From NCBI GenBank assembly GCA_013298845.1, contig JAAFJN010000020.1, forward strand, positions 35,619-84,883: DNA of 49,265 nucleotides, written 5' to 3'. Source of the DNA: Chitinophagales bacterium. GTDB taxonomy: Bacteria > Bacteroidota > Bacteroidia > Chitinophagales > Saprospiraceae. The first letter of the stretch is position 1, and every line of letters begins with the position of its first letter. Shown here piece by piece: positions 9,204 to 17,874 of the stretch. A program made the position numbers and the translations under genes. Below the pieces are notes generated by a model that worked only from the letters and a program-made list of their open reading frames with translations, was not told where the DNA came from and made no database searches.

Positions 9204-10223
9204 TTAATGCTTGTGGGGATGCGGGTGGTCGTGCGTATGATCGTCGTGCGCATGTTCGTGCTGCCCTTCCGCTACTTTTACCACAAAATCGGCGGTGTGG
9301 ACTTTTCCGTTGGTTTGGAACTGCAACCATCCCTTGTAGGTGCCCGGTTCCGCAAACGTCGTGTGAATATCCAATTTGCCGTTGTTGACCACCGGATGGG
9401 TGTGTACGAAGGCTTTGGTAGCGGCTTCGACCATAATTAAGTGGGCTTTTTCGCCCAAATAATTTTCAAAAGTCGCCGCATCCACGGGTTTGCCCGACAA
9501 CGAAATGCTCACCGGAATATGCACCGATTCACCCGCTTTAAAGTCTTTTCCTTCCAGATTTAAGGTATAGCCATCCACGGTGGCGCGCATTTTTTCGGTG
9601 CCGTACACCACGGGCGCAGCGGGTTTTCCGGTCACGTTTAATTCGAGTTTTTCCACCTGATTCAAGCCACCGGTGGGTTTGAAATCGGCAAATGCCCAAT
9701 ACTTTCCGCCGTTTTCTAAGCGGGTGGCCGTGTGGCCTTTGTCAAAAGATTGGCCTTTGGCGATCAATTGCACGTCGTAACTGCCCGTGGCGGTGTATTC
9801 CGGGTGAATATGGTCGAACCAGGCGAGATCGTCGCTCACCAGAATCAGGTGCATTTTTTTCTCGTGCACCAGATCAAGGGGCACCAAAGCCGTTTCGTTG
9901 CCCTTGATTTTGGGCGTAAAGGACAAAACGGCGGCTTTTCCGGCCTCTAAATCGGCGGGATTGGCTTTAAAATCAATAAAATACGCGGTGGTATTGTTGG
10001 CAACGGCCGCTTTTATCGGCTCCAAATCCATGTGGCAAACCGGGCAAGAACCGGGCTGGGCGTAGGTTTTGCCCTTTTCGCAGTTCATGGGGCAAGCGTA
10101 CAAGGTCGCTTCGGCGGTGGTGTGTTCGTGACCGGGCGCGTTGGCTGGTGCATTGTTGGTACAATGTATAAAAAACAGGGTGGGTATGGCCAGTGCGATA
10201 CCCACCAAAAATGATTTTTGCAT
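9204..10223 (-). CDS. Lipoprotein with heavy-metal-binding (HMBD) domain and His-rich tail
   Basis: The 339-residue protein starts with a lipoprotein signal (lipobox LFFIHC, Cys21). Residues 41-70 form the short heavy-metal-binding domain seen at the front of many CusB proteins: YACPMNC and GSCPVCHMDLEPI. Two beta-sandwich repeats follow, each with a histidine cluster of the type HLxxV...HxHP (for example FDHIHPEY and FVHTHPVV), and the C-terminus is very His/Asp-rich (HAHDDHTHDHPHPHKH). I infer an envelope metal sensor, buffer or chaperone. It is followed by the HMA protein. The start at 10223 gives the signal peptide directly; the frame is open to 10292. Confidence 0.85.
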   Translation of the reverse strand: MQKSFLVGIALAIPTLFFIHCTNNAPANAPGHEHTTAEATLYACPMNCEKGKTYAQPGSCPVCHMDLEPIKAAVANNTTAYFIDFKANPADLEAGKAAVLSFTPKIKGNETALVPLDLVHEKKMHLILVSDDLAWFDHIHPEYTATGSYDVQLIAKGQSFDKGHTATRLENGGKYWAFADFKPTGGLNQVEKLELNVTGKPAAPVVYGTEKMRATVDGYTLNLEGKDFKAGESVHIPVSISLSGKPVDAATFENYLGEKAHLIMVEAATKAFVHTHPVVNNGKLDIHTTFAEPGTYKGWLQFQTNGKVHTADFVVKVAEGQHEHAHDDHTHDHPHPHKH

Positions 10224-10302
10224 AAAAAATAGTTTAAAATACGACGAAATTGCCTTCTCCCAACGGGGAAAAAGCGATAAACATGAATTCAAAAAAGGCG
10301 TA

Positions 10303-10698
10303 TCAAACTATTTTTGGCGGTTGCCAAATGGGCAGGTAAACGGCTTCCGGCAGGTGATCGGTAAAATAAAAAGCCTGCTTTTGTTCGGAAGTGCCGGGGA
10401 TAAACAGAGCGGCGAATACATCGTTGGAGAGCACGACGCCACCGGAGAAAAAGGAGCCGGAATGCCCGCATCCGGGGCAGTGGCAATGGTTGCTATCTTC
10501 GCTGCACGGGCAACCGGAAGGGCTGTTGTGCTCGGTGCCTGAATCGCACGAGGACGCTGTGGTGTTCGTTTCGTCGCTGGCGCAACAATGTTTTTGGGCG
10601 GAAGAGGTAGAAGACGCAGCCGTTTTTTCACACGCCAAAAGCCGCCCGGTGCCGAACACCAGAACGCCTAACAGCAATAAAAAAACGCGTATCTTCAT
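10303..10698 (-). CDS. Small exported Cys/His-rich protein heading the metal gene block
   Basis: The 131-residue protein begins with a hydrophobic signal segment ending near RLLAC (Cys23). Its centre (about 35-80) is packed with Cys and His: HCC, SSCDS, CPCS and HCHCPGCGHS. The C-terminus ends with WQPPKIV. This layout resembles the small Bacteroidota family named after HYC, CC and PP motifs, which sits beside copper genes, but I cannot confirm membership. It is probably a periplasmic metal-binding protein. A TAnnTTTG promoter element lies 11 bp upstream at 10709-10716, so this gene may be the first of the operon running down to 2500. Confidence 0.7.
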   Translation of the reverse strand: MKIRVFLLLLGVLVFGTGRLLACEKTAASSTSSAQKHCCASDETNTTASSCDSGTEHNSPSGCPCSEDSNHCHCPGCGHSGSFFSGGVVLSNDVFAALFIPGTSEQKQAFYFTDHLPEAVYLPIWQPPKIV

Positions 10699-10708
10699 AA
10701 ATTGGTCG

Positions 10709-10716
10709 CAAAGTTA
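10709..10716 (-). promoter_or_regulatory. Candidate -7 element (TAACTTTG) for the metal operon
   Basis: The minus-strand sequence matches TAnnTTTG exactly. The -33 element is weak: a GTTG lies 20 bp upstream. The predicted transcript start is just ahead of the ATG at 10698. Confidence 0.4.
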
Positions 10717-10730
10717 CGGCTATATAACGG

Positions 10731-11531
10731 TTAAAACAACACAAAGTTGACGTAAGCATTCAAACCAAGCGCGTTCATCCGGGCGATGCGCAGGGTTTCG
10801 TTGGTGAGGTCCAGTTCGCCGTACAATTCGATGCCCATCGTTGATTTTTTGTCTTTGCCCAAATATTTGCCCAAACCGAGGCGCATGGTCATCAGGTCGC
10901 CCCGGGGTGCGCCAATGGCATTTTTGGGGTCAAAAAAACGCGACATGTATTCGCGGGCGTCTTTATTGCCAATGCTGTTAACGAGGGTTTCGGCCCCAAA
11001 GCCGGAATCCTGAAACACAATTTTGTAACCGCCTTTGAACGAAAAAAAAACGTCTTCATCGATGCCAAACAGGATGTCTTTACCCAAACCTACGGTCACG
11101 CCGTACGACATTTTTTGAAAACTGGAAGTAGAGGAAATAAACTCACCCCGGGCAAATGCGGGGATATTTCCGTACGTTAGCAGCGCCGAAAAACCAAAAC
11201 GCGGCTGCGCAATGTTGTTTTTGAACTGATTATCTTCCGCAAACTGCTCCCAGGTTAAATCACTGGTGCTGGGCAACGATACAATGTAGTTGTACAGGTC
11301 CAGCATGGGTGTGCGTTTGAAGTCAACTTTGTGGTGCAATTGCGACACCCCCATGTCCATGCCCACGGCCAAATTCCATTTTTCCCGCAATTCCGCAACG
11401 AGGTTGGGCGGTGCCGAATACAGGGGCTGAACTGTCTGCGGTTTGGGCGGCGGAGGAGTGGTTTTTTGGGCACAAACCATTGAAATACAAAAAAAAGTCG
11501 CCGAAAGGATAAGTAAACCTTTTTGGTACAT
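10731..11531 (-). CDS. Exported protein of unknown function, probable outer-membrane beta-barrel
   Basis: I do not recognise a family. The 266-residue protein has a clear signal peptide (MYQKGLLILSATFFCISMVCAQ) and a Pro-rich segment, then alternating hydrophobic stretches such as GFSALLTYG, YGVTVGLGKDILFG, VFFSFKGGYKIVF and MGIELYGELDL, and it ends in aromatic residue F (YVNFVLF). A C-terminal Phe after amphipathic strands is typical of outer-membrane barrels assembled by BAM. It is transcribed divergently from the lipoprotein gene at 11625. A TAATTTTG element at 11580-11587 on the minus strand could be its -7 box. Confidence 0.7.
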   Translation of the reverse strand: MYQKGLLILSATFFCISMVCAQKTTPPPPKPQTVQPLYSAPPNLVAELREKWNLAVGMDMGVSQLHHKVDFKRTPMLDLYNYIVSLPSTSDLTWEQFAEDNQFKNNIAQPRFGFSALLTYGNIPAFARGEFISSTSSFQKMSYGVTVGLGKDILFGIDEDVFFSFKGGYKIVFQDSGFGAETLVNSIGNKDAREYMSRFFDPKNAIGAPRGDLMTMRLGLGKYLGKDKKSTMGIELYGELDLTNETLRIARMNALGLNAYVNFVLF

Positions 11532-11570
11532 AATACGTTAGTTTTAAACTGGAATTTAGACCTTGGATCT

Positions 11571-11602
11571 ATTGACGGACAAAATTAACACCGTAACTTT
11601 AC
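11571..11602 (+). promoter_or_regulatory. Candidate promoter for the 11625 lipoprotein gene
   Basis: ATTG at 11571 is followed by 19 bp and TAACTTTA at 11594-11601, one base off the Bacteroidota -7 consensus. The start codon lies 23 bp further on. Confidence 0.4.
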
Positions 11603-11624
11603 ATTCTTAAATTTCTGACAGACT

Positions 11625-12551
11625 ATGTATAAATTTCATGCCATCATCCCTGTGTTTGCGCTGCTGAGCGTTGGCTTTTGGGCTTGTATAAACACCAATA
11701 GCGCGGCCAATTTGGCCAAAAAAGAAACCTCGGCCGGTGCATTTGTGTTGCCCGCGTTGCCTGCTCCCGATCAATACTGGTACCAGGGGAAAGCCGAATT
11801 AACGGCTTACGACGTGGAACAGGAACGTTACGGTGAAATCCGCAAGGCCGATCAGGTGAATATTTTTGTCACCGAAGATTTTTCCAAAAACAAACAGGTA
11901 AAATTGGATAACCCCGTGGCCGCGGGCGATGACCGGGTGCCGGTGCTCAAACTCAATTCGGTGCGCAAATTCAACACCGGTATTTACGATTACGCCCTCA
12001 TGTCATCGGTGTTTACCCCCATGACGGGTACTTCGTCGCTGAAAACCACCACCACCGTGCAGGATTGGTGCGGACACGTTTTTTCGCAATTAAACAATCG
12101 CGGACAAGGAGCCTGGAAAGGGGTGTTTTATTCGTATTTTGAATCGGAAGGCGACCAACAACTCGATTTGAGCGCCGATTATTTGGAAGATGAACTCTGG
12201 ACCTTGGCGCGGATTAACCCCACGGCCCTCAAAACGGGCAAAGTTCGGGTGGTGCCTTCGTCCATTTACCTGCGGTTGCGCCACAAACCCATTCAACCCG
12301 AAGACGCCACGATTGCGGTGGACAATACCGCCGATGCATTAACCATTTCGTTGCAATACGTGTCCATCGAGCGCAGTTTGGTGTTGCACCTCGAAAACAA
12401 GGCTCCGTGGCGCATTAAAGGTTGGGAAGAGCGCAGCGCGGGTAAACTTAATTCCAAAGGTACCCTCAAAGCCCTGCGCATGGAACCTTATTGGCAAGAG
12501 AATAGCAATACGTTTGAACATTTGCGGGATTCATTATTGTTGCCCCGATAA
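11625..12551 (+). CDS. Conserved lipoprotein of unknown function
   Basis: The 308-residue protein has a lipoprotein signal with lipobox GFWAC (Cys21). Characteristic stretches are YWYQGKAELTAYDVEQERYG, a DQVNIFVTEDFS segment and KQVKLDNP. I associate this arrangement with a conserved Bacteroidota lipoprotein family of unknown role; homologues have sometimes been labelled Maf, but nothing here resembles a nucleotide pyrophosphatase. There are no obvious catalytic motifs. It stands alone between a divergent barrel gene and the coiled-coil gene 227 bp downstream. That downstream gap holds an 11-bp palindrome, TACACCGTGTA, and long A/T runs but no clear promoter. Confidence 0.75.
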   Translation: MYKFHAIIPVFALLSVGFWACINTNSAANLAKKETSAGAFVLPALPAPDQYWYQGKAELTAYDVEQERYGEIRKADQVNIFVTEDFSKNKQVKLDNPVAAGDDRVPVLKLNSVRKFNTGIYDYALMSSVFTPMTGTSSLKTTTTVQDWCGHVFSQLNNRGQGAWKGVFYSYFESEGDQQLDLSADYLEDELWTLARINPTALKTGKVRVVPSSIYLRLRHKPIQPEDATIAVDNTADALTISLQYVSIERSLVLHLENKAPWRIKGWEERSAGKLNSKGTLKALRMEPYWQENSNTFEHLRDSLLLPR

Positions 12552-12778
12552 AAGCAACCCTACGCCCATATTTTACACCGTGTATAATATTTGGAATTGA
12601 CGGCAACTCATTTCCGAGGATTTTCTATTTTTTTAAAAAAAAGCAAATTTCGTATGGCAAACGATGCGCCAACTGTTATTGCCTCCAAATAAAAATATTT
12701 TATTTTTTTGTGAATAAAATGTAAATTGCCGCCCGAACGTTCTAATGCAATAATGTTTTAACAAACTTAAACTCAATT

Positions 12779-15778
12779 ATGCGTCCCTCTCCCCGCTTAT
12801 TCCCCATTCTAACCACCTTCATTTTTTTGTTTATTGGCCTAATTTCCCCCGTCATGGGGCAGGATTGCGCCAGTTTACTCGTCGAAAACAAAAAAATCAA
12901 CCAAACCCAAATAGCCCGTACCAAACCGCTTACGATCGTTGTTCGCAGTAGTTATAACTATACCATCGAATTTTTTTCGGATGAAAAAGGGGTTTTTGCC
13001 CGCATGACATCCATCGGGGGTATTGAATTTAACCAGGATGACCAGGTGGTGTTTGTGGATTTGAGCGGCACCGAACGTGCCTATAAATTTGCCTCCCTCG
13101 GCGAAGTGGGTACCGGTAATGTACCCACCCACCGCAATAACCTCCGGCTCGATCTGGATGCCCTCAAATGGCTCTCCGAATCTCAATTGGGCGGGGTTAA
13201 TTTTGTTAATTTTGTGGACCGCCAAAAGTACAAGTTTACCATTAATCCCAATGGACAAACCGAATTGAAAAGTTTGGCCAATTGTTTTTATTCCGCCCTC
13301 GACCCCAGCCTGATTACTGATAACGGTTCGGCGCAGGTCACCAAAACAACCGGAACCGCCGCTACATCGGGCAATGCCACCACGGGTAGCGCCGCCGGAG
13401 CCGGAACCGGAGGCAACACCGGCGGAAAAAACAACACCGGTTTTAAACCCGCCACGCCCAACGAAGGCAAAAAAGACAATGAAGTGGTGCAGTTGCAGTC
13501 GGAATTGGAAAAAACCAAAGAGCGATTGCGCAACGAAATTAAAGCCGAAAAAGACAAAGCCGACGCCATTAAAGCGCAATTGCAACAAGATGTAGCCAAC
13601 GCAAGGGAAGCCGCCAACCAAAAAAAATTAGAATACAATAACGAAGTTCTCGAAGCCCGAAAAGCCAGTTTGGCCGAAATTGAACGCAATAAGGCCGAAA
13701 CCCAAAACGTCATCACCCAAAATCGCACCAAAGCCGATTCGGCGGTGTCCAAAATTAACCTCAACGTAGAAGAAGCCCGCCGTCAGGCCGGTGAAGAAAT
13801 CCAAAAAGCGCGCATTACCTCGGCCGAAGAAGTGACCAAAGCCCGCGAAGGAGCCGCCAAGGAACTGGCCGCCATCCGCGAAAAACTGGAACATGCCCGC
13901 CTCCAATACGCCGATGACGTGGCTTCTGCCCGCGCCAATGCCGAAGAAGAACTCAAACGCATCCGCGACGAAAGTGCCAAACAAGTGGCCGATGCCCGCG
14001 AACGGGCGAATTTGGAAAAGTCCAAAACCTCCGAGGATGTAATGACTTCCAAAAAAACGGCCGCCGAACAAATTCTTAAAGTTCAGGAAGAAACCGCCGA
14101 AGCCGTGCAACAAGCCCGCGAAAACGGGGTGTTGGAAAAACAAAAAATCGCCCTCGAATTGGCCGAATCCCGCCGCAAAGCCGCCGATGAAAAAACCCTG
14201 GTGCAGCAGAACTCGACCAATGAAATCACCGAAATTCGCGAAAATGTCGCCAAACAAAAGGAAATCAGCGCCGTAGAGGTCGCCGAAGCCCGCAAACGCG
14301 CCGCCGAAGAAATTGAAAAACTGCGCAACAGTGTAAAAGAAGAAGAGGCCAAAGCCGCCCAAGACAAACAAGCCATTGCGCAAAATGTCGCCGACAGCAA
14401 ACAAAAAGCCGCTCAAACCGTACAACAGGTGCAGGATGAATCGACCAAAGCCGTCGCCGAAGCCCAGGCTAATGCCAAGTCTCAACGCGAAACCATCGCC
14501 GCTGAAGTCCAGGCTTCGCGCAAAAGAGCCGACGAAGAATTGCTGAAAATTCAGGACGAATTGGCCAAATCCATCGCGGCGGCCAAAGAGCAGGAGAATA
14601 AAATTAAACAACAAAGCGCCGAAGAAGTGGCCAAAGCCCGCGAACGTAGCCAGGCCGAAGTCGCCAAAGCCCAGGAAGAAGCCCAAAATCGCGTAAAAGA
14701 GGCCAATAACAAAGCCGATACGGCCCAAAAAGAATACGCCGGTGAAGTGTCAACGGCCAAAAAGACGGCCGATGAAAAAATGACCCAAATCCAAGCCGAT
14801 GCCGCCGCCGCCGTGGCCGAAGCCCGCAAAAAACAACAGGAAACCATCAACGCAACGGCGACTGATGTAAATATGGCCCGCGAAAAAGCCGCCCAGGAAA
14901 TTCTGGCCGCCAAAGAACGCGCCGCCCAGGAAGTAGCCGCCACCCGTGAAGCACAGGTGCGCGCCCAGCAGGAAAGCGCCAACGCCGTGGCCGAAGCCCG
15001 TCGCCAAAGTTCACAAAGTATTGCCGCGATCAAAATGGCCGAAGCCGACAGCATTCGGACCGCCCGCGAAAATGGCTCCAAAGAACGCCAGCGCCTGGCC
15101 AGCGACGTCGCCGAAGCCCGCCAAAAGGCCGCGCAGGAAGTCGCCAATGCGGCGCAACAATCGGCGCAGGAAGTAAAAACATCCCGCGAAAATGCCGCTA
15201 AAGTGAAACAGGAAAGCGCCGAACAAGTCGCCAAAGCCCGCGAAGAAGCCGCCAATGCCGTGGCTCTTACCCGCGAAAATGCCGCTAAAGAAGTAGCCGC
15301 CGCCAAACAAAATGCCATCGAAGTGGTAACGGCGGCCCGCCGCGACGCCGAGGAGAAAAAAGCCGCTTTTGCCAAAGAAGTCATTGCGGCCCAAGACCGC
15401 GCCAAAACCGAAGTCGCCGAAGCCCGCCAGGCCGCCGCTACCGAGGTCACTAACGCCCGCAAAGATTCGGAAAATAAACGCCTCGCTTACGCCAAAGAGG
15501 TGGAAGAAGCCCGCCTGAAAGCCGCCGCCGAAATCAACAATACCCAAAAAGAAGCCACGGCCTCCGTTGCCGAAGCCCGCAAACAAGCCGCCGAAGCCAT
15601 CGCGCAGGTGCGCGCCGATGAAAATAAAGTCATCGCCGATACCAAAGCCCAAACCGCCGCCACCATCGCCGAAGACCAAAAACGCATCGAACAGTTAAAG
15701 GCGGAAATCTCGAAAGCCGAAGAAGAACTCAAACGTATTCAGGCCGAAATTGAAAAGAAGAAAAAAGAGGAAAAATAG
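12779..15778 (+). CDS. Exported 999-residue coiled-coil protein with a 40-residue superrepeat
   Basis: Residues 1-28 form a signal peptide ending in VMGQDC. Residues about 30-180 are a globular beta-rich domain that I do not recognise. A Thr/Gly/Ala linker (about 188-225) leads to one very long Ala/Glu/Lys/Arg-rich helix up to the C-terminus. From residue 290 to 907 the helix consists of 15 repeat units that each open with V-x-x-A-R (or a close variant): twelve are exactly 40 residues, two are 51 and one is 36. Forty residues is 11 turns (three hendecads plus a heptad), 51 adds one hendecad and 36 removes four residues. There is no outer-membrane or membrane anchor in the C-terminus (ends EKKKKEEK). 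I infer a periplasmic or surface fibre or spacer; function is unknown. Confidence 0.85.
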   Translation: MRPSPRLFPILTTFIFLFIGLISPVMGQDCASLLVENKKINQTQIARTKPLTIVVRSSYNYTIEFFSDEKGVFARMTSIGGIEFNQDDQVVFVDLSGTERAYKFASLGEVGTGNVPTHRNNLRLDLDALKWLSESQLGGVNFVNFVDRQKYKFTINPNGQTELKSLANCFYSALDPSLITDNGSAQVTKTTGTAATSGNATTGSAAGAGTGGNTGGKNNTGFKPATPNEGKKDNEVVQLQSELEKTKERLRNEIKAEKDKADAIKAQLQQDVANAREAANQKKLEYNNEVLEARKASLAEIERNKAETQNVITQNRTKADSAVSKINLNVEEARRQAGEEIQKARITSAEEVTKAREGAAKELAAIREKLEHARLQYADDVASARANAEEELKRIRDESAKQVADARERANLEKSKTSEDVMTSKKTAAEQILKVQEETAEAVQQARENGVLEKQKIALELAESRRKAADEKTLVQQNSTNEITEIRENVAKQKEISAVEVAEARKRAAEEIEKLRNSVKEEEAKAAQDKQAIAQNVADSKQKAAQTVQQVQDESTKAVAEAQANAKSQRETIAAEVQASRKRADEELLKIQDELAKSIAAAKEQENKIKQQSAEEVAKARERSQAEVAKAQEEAQNRVKEANNKADTAQKEYAGEVSTAKKTADEKMTQIQADAAAAVAEARKKQQETINATATDVNMAREKAAQEILAAKERAAQEVAATREAQVRAQQESANAVAEARRQSSQSIAAIKMAEADSIRTARENGSKERQRLASDVAEARQKAAQEVANAAQQSAQEVKTSRENAAKVKQESAEQVAKAREEAANAVALTRENAAKEVAAAKQNAIEVVTAARRDAEEKKAAFAKEVIAAQDRAKTEVAEARQAAATEVTNARKDSENKRLAYAKEVEEARLKAAAEINNTQKEATASVAEARKQAAEAIAQVRADENKVIADTKAQTAATIAEDQKRIEQLKAEISKAEEELKRIQAEIEKKKKEEK
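13646..15499 (+). repeat. 15 coding repeats of about 120 bp
   Basis: Unit starts (protein residues) are 290, 330, 381, 421, 461, 501, 537, 577, 617, 657, 697, 737, 777, 817 and 868, and a further degenerate unit starts at 908. Units 330 and 817 are 51 residues and unit 501 is 36. DNA copies are diverged, so the period is kept by protein structure and not by recent duplication. Confidence 0.85.
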
Positions 15779-16069
15779 TGATGTAAACCATCGTAACTAT
15801 ACAGCCGCTTCCCACTGACCTCGGAGAGGTCGCACATTGGTAGCAATGAATTGACAATCAATGTTTTTTGACCTCGGAGAGGTCACAGATTAGTGTCATT
15901 TGTCCGATAAGAGCCACCAATGTACGACCTCTCCGAGGTCAAAAAAAACGGCATAACTGCGGATTCTACCAATATTTGACCTCTGCCGAGGTCATAGATA
16001 GCGGAAAAGCCCAAGTTTCGTACGTTTTCACTGCACAAAGCGGCTGGATAGTTAGAACTATAAACAACG
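15779..16069. repeat. Intergenic region with four GACCTC...GAGGTC palindromes
   Basis: Short hairpins GACCTCGGAGAGGTC occur at 15817-15831 and 15870-15884; the opposite orientation, GACCTCTCCGAGGTC, is at 15926-15940; a variant with a 4-nt loop is at 15978-15993. Spacing is irregular (38-41 bp between copies). They look like a REP-type dispersed palindrome family. No convincing gene lies in this stretch. Confidence 0.75.
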
Positions 16070-16122
16070 AGGGGTTTCACCGGTAATGGTCGTTTTTGCG
16101 ACGGCCACGTGGTGAAACCCCT
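16070..16122 (+). terminator. Hairpin terminator with 12-bp arms
   Basis: The arm aggggtttcacc at 16070-16081 pairs perfectly with 16111-16122, and a smaller nested stem (gtcg/cgac) sits in the loop. Five T follow on the plus strand. It separates the coiled-coil gene from the convergent folE. Confidence 0.7.
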
Positions 16123-16148
16123 TTTTGTTGGACTGTTAAAACAGTTTC

Positions 16149-16811
16149 TTACAAAGCAATGTTTTTCAAAAACTCGTTGCGCACACTATCCTGAAGAAAC
16201 TGTCCGCCGTACCAGGAAGTAACGGTAGAGGATGTTTCATCCTTAATACCGCGCGACGACACACAAAGGTGTTTGGCGTCGATCAGTACGGCAACATCAT
16301 CGGTGCCAAGGACTTTTCGCAGTTCTTTGGCAATTTGCATGGTCAAACGCTCCTGAACTTGCGGGCGTTTGGCAAAAAACTGTACTATACGATTGAGTTT
16401 GGACAAACCAATAACCTTTCCATTGGAGATATACGCTACGTGCGCTTTTCCCATTATGGGCACGAAATGGTGTTCGCAATTGGAATAAAAAGAAATGTTT
16501 TTTTCCACCAACATACCATTGTACTGGTATTTGTTATCAAAAAGTGCAATCTTAGGCGCATTTGCGGGGTTGAGGCCCGAAAAGATTTCCTCGACGTACA
16601 TTTTGGCGACGCGTTTGGGCGTGCCTTTCAGCGAGTCGTCGCTAAGATCGAGGCCCAGGGTTTCCATAATTTGGCGGAAGTGGTGCTCAATACGCGCTTT
16701 TTTCTCTTCGTCGCTCAGGTCAAATGCATCGGGGCGCAAGGGCGTATCCACACTGGTGCTGATATGCTCATCGCCAATTTCCTCATCGGTGAAAGTGAAT
16801 GTGTTTTCCAT
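16149..16811 (-). CDS. folE: GTP cyclohydrolase I
   Basis: The enzyme turns GTP into 7,8-dihydroneopterin triphosphate, the first step of folate and pterin synthesis and of queuosine precursors. The zinc site is visible in the 220-residue form as Cys112 in NCEHHFVPIMGKAHVAYI (with His114/His115) and Cys183 in KHLCVSSRG. The typical core KVIGLSKLNRIVQFFAKRPQ is intact. I choose the ATG at 16811: it sits one base after the stop of queD in the arrangement TGAAATG, which suggests translational coupling. A start at 16850 is possible but would overlap queD by 38 bp. Confidence 0.95.
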   Translation of the reverse strand: MENTFTFTDEEIGDEHISTSVDTPLRPDAFDLSDEEKKARIEHHFRQIMETLGLDLSDDSLKGTPKRVAKMYVEEIFSGLNPANAPKIALFDNKYQYNGMLVEKNISFYSNCEHHFVPIMGKAHVAYISNGKVIGLSKLNRIVQFFAKRPQVQERLTMQIAKELRKVLGTDDVAVLIDAKHLCVSSRGIKDETSSTVTSWYGGQFLQDSVRNEFLKNIAL

Positions 16812-16812
16812 T

Positions 16813-17232
16813 TCATCCAGGGAATTCAACAAAGTTCCGTTCAGTTTCATATAATCTAATTTTTAAATCCAGTGCTGGATTGAGTTTGTTGCGTAATTTG
16901 TGATGAATCACAATGGCGATATTTTCGGCCGATGGATTCAGGTCTTTAAATTCTTCGGTGTCTAAATTTAGGTTTTTGTGGTCGAATGGGTCCAGTACTT
17001 CCGTTTTAATCAAATCCGAAAGTACTTTCATGTCCATGACGTAACCGGTTTCGGGATCAATATCGCCCGTTACCTGTACAATGAGGTCGTAGTTGTGGCC
17101 GTGATAGTTGTAATTGTTGCATTTGCCATACACCCGTTCGTTTTTTTCATCCGACCAATTGGGGTTGTTCAGCCGATGGGCAGCGTTAAAATGCTCTTTT
17201 CGGAATACGGATACGCGTTGTGGCGTTGACAT
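16813..17232 (-). CDS. queD: 6-pyruvoyl-tetrahydropterin synthase / 6-carboxytetrahydropterin synthase family
   Basis: The 139-residue protein has the family's zinc ligands His19 (FNAAHRL), His44 and His46 (YNYHGHNY) and the catalytic Cys38 in YGKCNNYNYHGH. It acts on dihydroneopterin triphosphate, the product of FolE, encoded immediately downstream. QueD (queuosine/7-deazaguanine route) is the likeliest assignment, but without queE or queC nearby a PTPS-type activity cannot be excluded. The two genes form a compact operon read from about 17250 leftwards. Confidence 0.9.
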   Translation of the reverse strand: MSTPQRVSVFRKEHFNAAHRLNNPNWSDEKNERVYGKCNNYNYHGHNYDLIVQVTGDIDPETGYVMDMKVLSDLIKTEVLDPFDHKNLNLDTEEFKDLNPSAENIAIVIHHKLRNKLNPALDLKIRLYETERNFVEFPG

Positions 17233-17833
17233 AAAGTGAAGGTTAAGACAAACATGTGACAGTGCACAATAGCGTGCATTGATTATACTACAAAGTCGAA
17301 GTATAGTTTGCTGATGTATTGTTTAGGTGAACGTCATTTTCAAAGTATTTCCCACGGGGAAAAGCACGATGAAACTCGACAAGTGATTGATATTTCAATA
17401 CGGCATTCAGACGGCGTACAACCAAAGGGTAACAATTTTGATGAAGCGATTGCGCGTCGGTGATGCAAGTAGAAAACACAAACTTATAAACGGCAAATGG
17501 AATAAATTGTTTGCAGGTTTGTTTAAAATATTGAGGGTGTTGTCCTTGAAAGATTCAACATTGTTGATTTTTTTTCAAAAAAATGTTTTAAAGTGCGTTT
17601 TTTGCCTTGAAAATTATTTAAAAAAACATGAAACAAAAACAATGGATTCCCATTTTCGGGGCTTTTTAGAGATGTTATGACTACGGGGGCTTCCGAAGTA
17701 TGGCGTTTTGTTGGAATATGGGGTTTCGGGGTTTAAATCCTGCCCCGCTACACTGATGTGATGTTTGTCAGGATGATAGATGTGTGATGGGACACGCCAT
17801 TCGGCCCCCCGATAAATCAGGGGGTTACAGGAT

Positions 17834-17874
17834 GATAGATGTTTTTTGTGCTTTTGGGGCAAAAAACATCTATC
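17834..17874. repeat. Perfect 15-bp inverted repeat
   Basis: The arms at 17834-17848 and 17860-17874 are exact complements, with an 11-nt loop. A further copy of the phrase gatgatagatg lies 60 bp to the left, so the arm sequence itself is a local repeat. Confidence 0.65.

Noticed and set aside
12630-12660. TACACCGTGTA palindrome region and A/T runs as an operator for the coiled-coil gene
   Set aside because: A single 11-bp palindrome (near 12575) with no regulator nearby is not enough evidence.
13628-15679. Long minus-strand frames (222-366 codons) opposite the coiled-coil gene
   Set aside because: They are Gly/Phe- or Ala/Ser-rich mirror images of the GCC/GAA/AAA-rich coiled-coil codons, with no start context or family match.
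15817-15993. Possible CRISPR array
   Set aside because: Repeats are only 15 bp, occur in both orientations and have irregular, non-spacer-like intervals; no cas genes.
15868-16086. 72-codon plus-strand frame after the coiled-coil gene
   Set aside because: It is made of the GACCTC palindromes and runs into the terminator.
17717-17756. A tRNA T-arm-like phrase (ggggtttaaatcctgcccc)
   Set aside because: No acceptor, D-arm or anticodon arm can be formed upstream; it is part of the local repeat material.
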